From Chloroflexota bacterium (lineage in GTDB: Bacteria; Chloroflexota; UBA6077; JADZDV01), in assembly GCA_020850915.1 (NCBI GenBank), contig JADZDV010000216.1:1-8927 (forward strand): DNA of 8,927 bases, in the 5' to 3' direction. Positions 6,801 to 8,927 of this stretch are shown here, piece after piece. The notes beneath the pieces were generated by a model. That model saw nothing but the letters and a program-made list of their open reading frames with translations. It made no database searches and was not told the DNA's origin. The position numbers were made by a program, and so were the translations under genes. The first letter of the stretch is position 1, and every line of letters begins with the position of its first letter.

Positions 6801-7338
6801 GTGCGCCGCGGCCTGCAACTTCGACGCCATCGAGATGCCTTACTTCACGGATGAGCAGATCGTGGCGCAGATCGACGCTGCGCTGGTGGACGAGCCGGGA
6901 GACAAGGTGCTCACCTTCGCCTGTAACTGGTGCTCGTACGCCGGCGCCGACCAGGCGGGCATCGAGAAGATCCAATACCCCACCTCGGCCCGCATCATCC
7001 GCACGATGTGCTCCGGTCGTCTGTCGGAGAAGTTCGTCTCGCACGCCTTCAAGCGTGGCGCCGGGGCGGTGCTCGTGACTGGCTGCCGGATCGGTGACTG
7101 CCACTACATCAACGCCAATCACCAGACGCTGAAGCGCTTCGAGCTCTGGAAGAAGAAGTTCGCCCGACAGGGCATAGAGAACCGGAGACTTCAGCTCCAG
7201 TGGATCTCGGCCTCCCAGGGCAAGGAGTTCGCCGCCAAGATGCGCGAGATGCACGCCGTCATTCAGGAGTACAGCCAGGCCAGCGCTGACAGCGAGGGCG
7301 CATGCCCGCTCGTTGCCGCCGCGCGGGGGGCGGAGTGA
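3880..7338 (+). CDS. Fused double HdrA flavoprotein with C-terminal MvhD-like domain
   Basis: A cytoplasmic Fe-S flavoprotein of 1152 residues joining two HdrA-like modules. Module I (about 16-440) has GGGIAG at 21-26, LDCSVCI around C65/C68, an inserted ferredoxin (C116/C119/C122/C126 and C163/C173/C176/C180), CVGSR...YCSRFCC with C264, C276, C280 and C281, and GIYVAGCASGPKDI at about 407-420. Module II starts with the HdrA N-terminal domain (GVFLCDCGSNIAGTVD from 461; C465, C467, C500, C525), then GGGVAG at 604-609 and CVGSR...CSRYCC with C743, C753, C757 and C758. It ends with a ferredoxin (C933/C936/C939/C943 and C969/C972/C975/C979). Residues 1008-1135 are MvhD-like: C1015-NW-C1018, MCSGR at C1044, GCRIGDCHY at C1069 and C1074. 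In HdrABC-MvhADG, HdrA FAD bifurcates electrons and MvhD delivers them; QmoA plus QmoB have a comparable overall layout and total length. Flow direction here is inferred. Two FAD sites are expected. Confidence 0.92.
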   Translation: MSDNLSPSPEPVGEGAVLVIGGGIAGVQASLDLAESGARVILVERGPSLGGKMAALDKNFPTLDCSVCIEAPKLSDVAENRNIEILSNAEVLGVEGEPGHFVARIRRREAFVTSECTRCDLCSLACPVVMPSEFEAGMASRKAIYTPFPQAVPGPYVLDVDRCLNDPPNYLPCGRCVAACPPKCIDFNLPLEQVLEREVAAVVVATGFELMNPLAIREYGYGTHPDILTSLEFERLLGSAGPTGGEIIKPSTGEHPHSILFVLCVGSRDERFYRYCSRFCCMYSVKQAFQAIDHGVPDVSVLYMDIRAYGKGFDAFYDRTRAEGARFIRGRPSRIAPNETGLEVRYENTELGQLETAHADMVILATAVRPPGGLDQLAEALSIELDEDGFLRTTQSGSALIGTTRPGIYVAGCASGPKDIPDSVSEASGAAAAALTHVGEREWPELEAGEPILDVDEMRAGVFLCDCGSNIAGTVDVPSLVKYAATIPGVAHAEEVMFACAGNTQQSIADTIVRKKINRLVVAACSPKTHEGTFRRVCVKAGLNSYLMEMVNLRNQSSWVHKSEKAAATQKALDMVRMGVEKARHLTPLTTLEQPMIQAALVVGGGVAGMAAAANLARQGYETHLVEQGSELGGTLRELSHLWPDGVEAKLLLQRLRNDVQDAGVLVYLNSTVDMIGGHIGDFWARLTSGQELRAGAVVLATGAAPYRPTEFGYGEDRRVITNLDLERDPTIVEGDRVTFVGCVGSRADGLGCSRYCCQSMIGQALELRRQGKQVRVAYRDIRTFSRHAEELYEQAMREGVQFFRYDPEKPPRDAICFNGKVTFHDHLLDRDVDLPTDQLVLTVGMVPRDQSIAEQLKVARSEDGFLLERHPKLGPAEAGSPGIFLAGAAQAPKDVRDSLAQGLAAAAKAGLLLARDVIEKEPIVSRIAADPCSGCGLCVRVCPFGAIEMTEPMDGKPRGIALTIEAACEGCGTCAAACNFDAIEMPYFTDEQIVAQIDAALVDEPGDKVLTFACNWCSYAGADQAGIEKIQYPTSARIIRTMCSGRLSEKFVSHAFKRGAGAVLVTGCRIGDCHYINANHQTLKRFELWKKKFARQGIENRRLQLQWISASQGKEFAAKMREMHAVIQEYSQASADSEGACPLVAAARGAE

Positions 7339-7348
7339 GGAACCGAAG

Positions 7349-8515
7349 ATGGCTCAGCTAATGGATCTTCCCATGGCACCGTCGGTTGCTGACGACGCTC
7401 TGGTTGTCGATGCTACCGACGGCGCGGCAAGCCCCTGCTATCAGTGTGGCGTCTGTACCGCGACCTGTCCCTGGGGGCTGGTGCGCGCCGAGCCGCTGCA
7501 GGTGCGGCGGCTCATGCGGACAGCACAGCTTGCCCATCCGGACCTGGGTCCCGAGATCTGGAAATGCACGACATGCCAGGCGTGTGAAGCCCTCTGTCCG
7601 CGCGGCGTCGATATCACCGGCGTGATGCTGACACTTCGACAGCAAGCCTGGCGTGCGCGCCAGATGCCCGACGGCTTGAACAACCTCATGTGGGATCTCT
7701 ACTGGGATGGCAATCCCTGGGGGCGACCCCCATCGGAGCGCTCAAACTGGTCCCGCGGGCTTGAGGTCGAGCCGTACGATCCCCTCAAGCACGAGGTGCT
7801 CTACTACGTCGGCTGCACGACGTCCTACGACCGTCGCGCCCAGAAAGTGGCCCGCGCGCTCGTCAAGCTGCTCCGCGCCGCCGGCGTGAGCTTCGGGGTG
7901 CTCGGCGATCGGGAGCCCTGCTGCGGTGAGGCGGCACGGATGGTGGGTCAGCGCGGCTATTTCGCACGCATCGTGGAGCAGAACACCCGCCTCTTCTCGG
8001 AAGTCGGCGCTCGGCTCACGGTGACCACGTCGCCTCACTGCTTCGACCAGTTCCTCAACCATCACCCCTCAGTTGGAGAAGCGTTCCAGCCGCTCCACTA
8101 CACGCAGTACCTGGCGCAGCTTGCCCAGGAAGGTCGCCTCAGGTTCTCGAGAGAGACACCGCTCGACGTCACGTACCACGATCCCTGTTACCTAGGACGG
8201 GTCAACGGGATCTATGACGAGCCGCGCCAGGCGCTCGAGGCCGTTCCCGGGATCGAGCTGGCCGAGATGTCCGACAACCGTGAGCTGGCGCTCTGCTGCG
8301 GCGGCGGCGGTGGACGGATGTGGCAGGAGACGCCCGCGGGTGAGCGCTTCGCGGACCTCCGCGTTGCGCAGGCGAGGGACACCGCGGCTGGCGTCATTGC
8401 CACGGCGTGCCCAGCCTGTATCGCCTGCCTGGAGGATGGACTGAAGACGGGAGCAGGCCGCCCACTCCAGGTGATGGACGTGGCGGAAATCGCGGCAGCC
8501 GCCGTCGAAGGATGA
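7349..8515 (+). CDS. HdrC-HdrB fusion (HdrD-like) Fe-S oxidoreductase with two CCG domains
   Basis: Heterodisulfide-reductase-like subunit of 388 residues, probably the electron exit or entry partner of the HdrA fusion. The N-terminal HdrC-like part carries two [4Fe-4S] motifs: C30-x2-C33-x2-C36-x3-C40-P and C73-x2-C76-x2-C79-x3-C83-P. The HdrB-like part has two CCG domains. The first has C156, C191-C192-G and SPHC231; the second has C280-x35-C316-C317-x36-C354-x2-C357, a full match to the CCG consensus that holds non-cubane [4Fe-4S] clusters in HdrB. The first lacks the extra Cys of the CxxC (Ser228), as is common in HdrD/GlpC-like proteins. No transmembrane helix is present, so it lacks the HdrE-type membrane anchor. 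The ATG at 7349 is ten bases after the preceding TGA, with GAGG eight bases upstream. True heterodisulfide activity is unlikely to be deducible; BamD-like or ETF-linked roles are equally possible. Confidence 0.9.
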   Translation: MAQLMDLPMAPSVADDALVVDATDGAASPCYQCGVCTATCPWGLVRAEPLQVRRLMRTAQLAHPDLGPEIWKCTTCQACEALCPRGVDITGVMLTLRQQAWRARQMPDGLNNLMWDLYWDGNPWGRPPSERSNWSRGLEVEPYDPLKHEVLYYVGCTTSYDRRAQKVARALVKLLRAAGVSFGVLGDREPCCGEAARMVGQRGYFARIVEQNTRLFSEVGARLTVTTSPHCFDQFLNHHPSVGEAFQPLHYTQYLAQLAQEGRLRFSRETPLDVTYHDPCYLGRVNGIYDEPRQALEAVPGIELAEMSDNRELALCCGGGGGRMWQETPAGERFADLRVAQARDTAAGVIATACPACIACLEDGLKTGAGRPLQVMDVAEIAAAAVEG

Positions 8516-8525
8516 GGTACACACC

Positions 8526-8927
8526 ATGATGAGACCCGCCTACGCCCCCGAGGAAGCGCGTGGCATCTGGGTGTTCCTGGAGCGGGACGCCGATCGCCTC
8601 GCGGGCGTATCACTTGAGCTTCTCGGAAAGGGGCGCGAGCTCGCGGCCGAACGCGGCGTAGAGCTCGTCGGACTGCTCCTGGGCCACGGCGTCGACGCGC
8701 TGGCGCATGAGGCGCTCCGAGCCGGCGCCGACTGGATCGTCCTCGCCGATCACCCGTTGCTCGAAACGTACAGCACTGACGGCTATACCGCGGCCGCGGA
8801 CCAGGCGATTCGCGAGGGGCGGCCGGAAGTGTTCCTGTTGGGCGCGACGCCAAACGGACGCGATCTTGCAGGCCGGCTGGCTGTCCGTCTGTGGACCGGT
8901 CTGACGGCGGACTGCACCGGACTAGGA
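8526..8927 (+). CDS. etfA: Electron-transfer flavoprotein alpha subunit, N-terminal part (partial)
   Basis: The frame starts ten bases after the HdrCB stop and is still open at the right edge after 134 codons. GAGG overlaps that stop and lies eight bases before ATG 8526; a second ATG follows at 8529. The visible part is the ETF-alpha N-terminal domain: RGIWVFLE at about 13-20, VSLELLGKGRELA at 28-40, LLLGHG around 52-57, a GADWIVLAD strand, and the signature LLGATPNGRDLAGRLA...GLTADCTGL near the end. The FAD-binding C-terminal domain lies beyond the window. ETF accepts electrons from acyl-CoA dehydrogenases or, in bifurcating forms, splits electrons from NADH. The GIWVF...SLELLGKGRELA style resembles EtfA of clostridial bifurcating ETFs, but the deciding residues are not in view. 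Co-transcription with HdrCB suggests the two proteins exchange electrons. Confidence 0.88.
   Translation, partial: MMRPAYAPEEARGIWVFLERDADRLAGVSLELLGKGRELAAERGVELVGLLLGHGVDALAHEALRAGADWIVLADHPLLETYSTDGYTAAADQAIREGRPEVFLLGATPNGRDLAGRLAVRLWTGLTADCTGLG

Noticed and set aside
6235..7254. Antisense ORF (339 codons) opposite the ferredoxin/MvhD part
   Set aside because: Shadow frame with an Arg/Ala/His-rich composition, no motif and no plausible operon context.
7313..7348. TTG at 7313 as the HdrCB start
   Set aside because: It lies within the end of the HdrA fusion gene. ATG 7349 has a GAGG eight bases upstream.

Overview
The window is a GC-rich bacterial segment (about two thirds G+C by eye) carrying one tightly packed + strand operon for low-potential electron transfer. 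A regulator gene lies upstream of it on the opposite strand. Antisense and off-frame ORFs are abundant, as expected at this base composition, but only eight reading frames look real. Nothing here fixes the taxon. High-GC anaerobe-related or facultative lineages such as Chloroflexota, Methylomirabilota/Rokubacteria, Actinomycetota or Desulfobacterota would fit. I see no mobile elements, CRISPR arrays, rRNA or tRNA genes.

Layout: positions 3-95 are the last 30 codons of an unrecognised + strand gene. Positions 186-800 (- strand) encode a PAS + LuxR-type HTH regulator with a cysteine cluster in its PAS domain. The 171-base divergent gap (801-971) holds two copies of the inverted repeat TGATGC-N4-GCATCA, 39 bp apart, which are strong operator candidates. 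From 972 the operon runs korD (2x[4Fe-4S] ferredoxin subunit), korA, korB and korC of a four-subunit 2-oxoacid:ferredoxin oxidoreductase. Next is a 1152-residue fused double HdrA with a C-terminal MvhD-like domain, then an HdrC-HdrB fusion (HdrD-like), and finally the N-terminal part of an electron-transfer flavoprotein alpha subunit that runs off the window. Most junctions overlap (ATGA or GTGA) or are separated by about 10 bases, so the genes are probably co-transcribed and translationally coupled.

How the genes may work together: the Kor enzyme oxidatively decarboxylates a 2-oxoacid with CoA and passes low-potential electrons to the ferredoxin subunit. The HdrA-type flavoprotein and its Fe-S wires can take up such electrons and split or merge them at FAD. 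The HdrCB-like protein carries two CCG cysteine-rich domains of the kind that hold non-cubane [4Fe-4S] clusters in HdrB. ETF would link the module to acyl-CoA dehydrogenases, an NAD(H) partner or a quinone reductase. No hydrogenase or formate dehydrogenase is visible beside the MvhD domain. The most interesting hypothesis is therefore a Kor-Hdr-ETF electron bifurcation or confurcation module, controlled by a possibly redox-sensing PAS-LuxR protein. Family assignments are well supported by motifs; complex formation, flow direction and substrate are inference.
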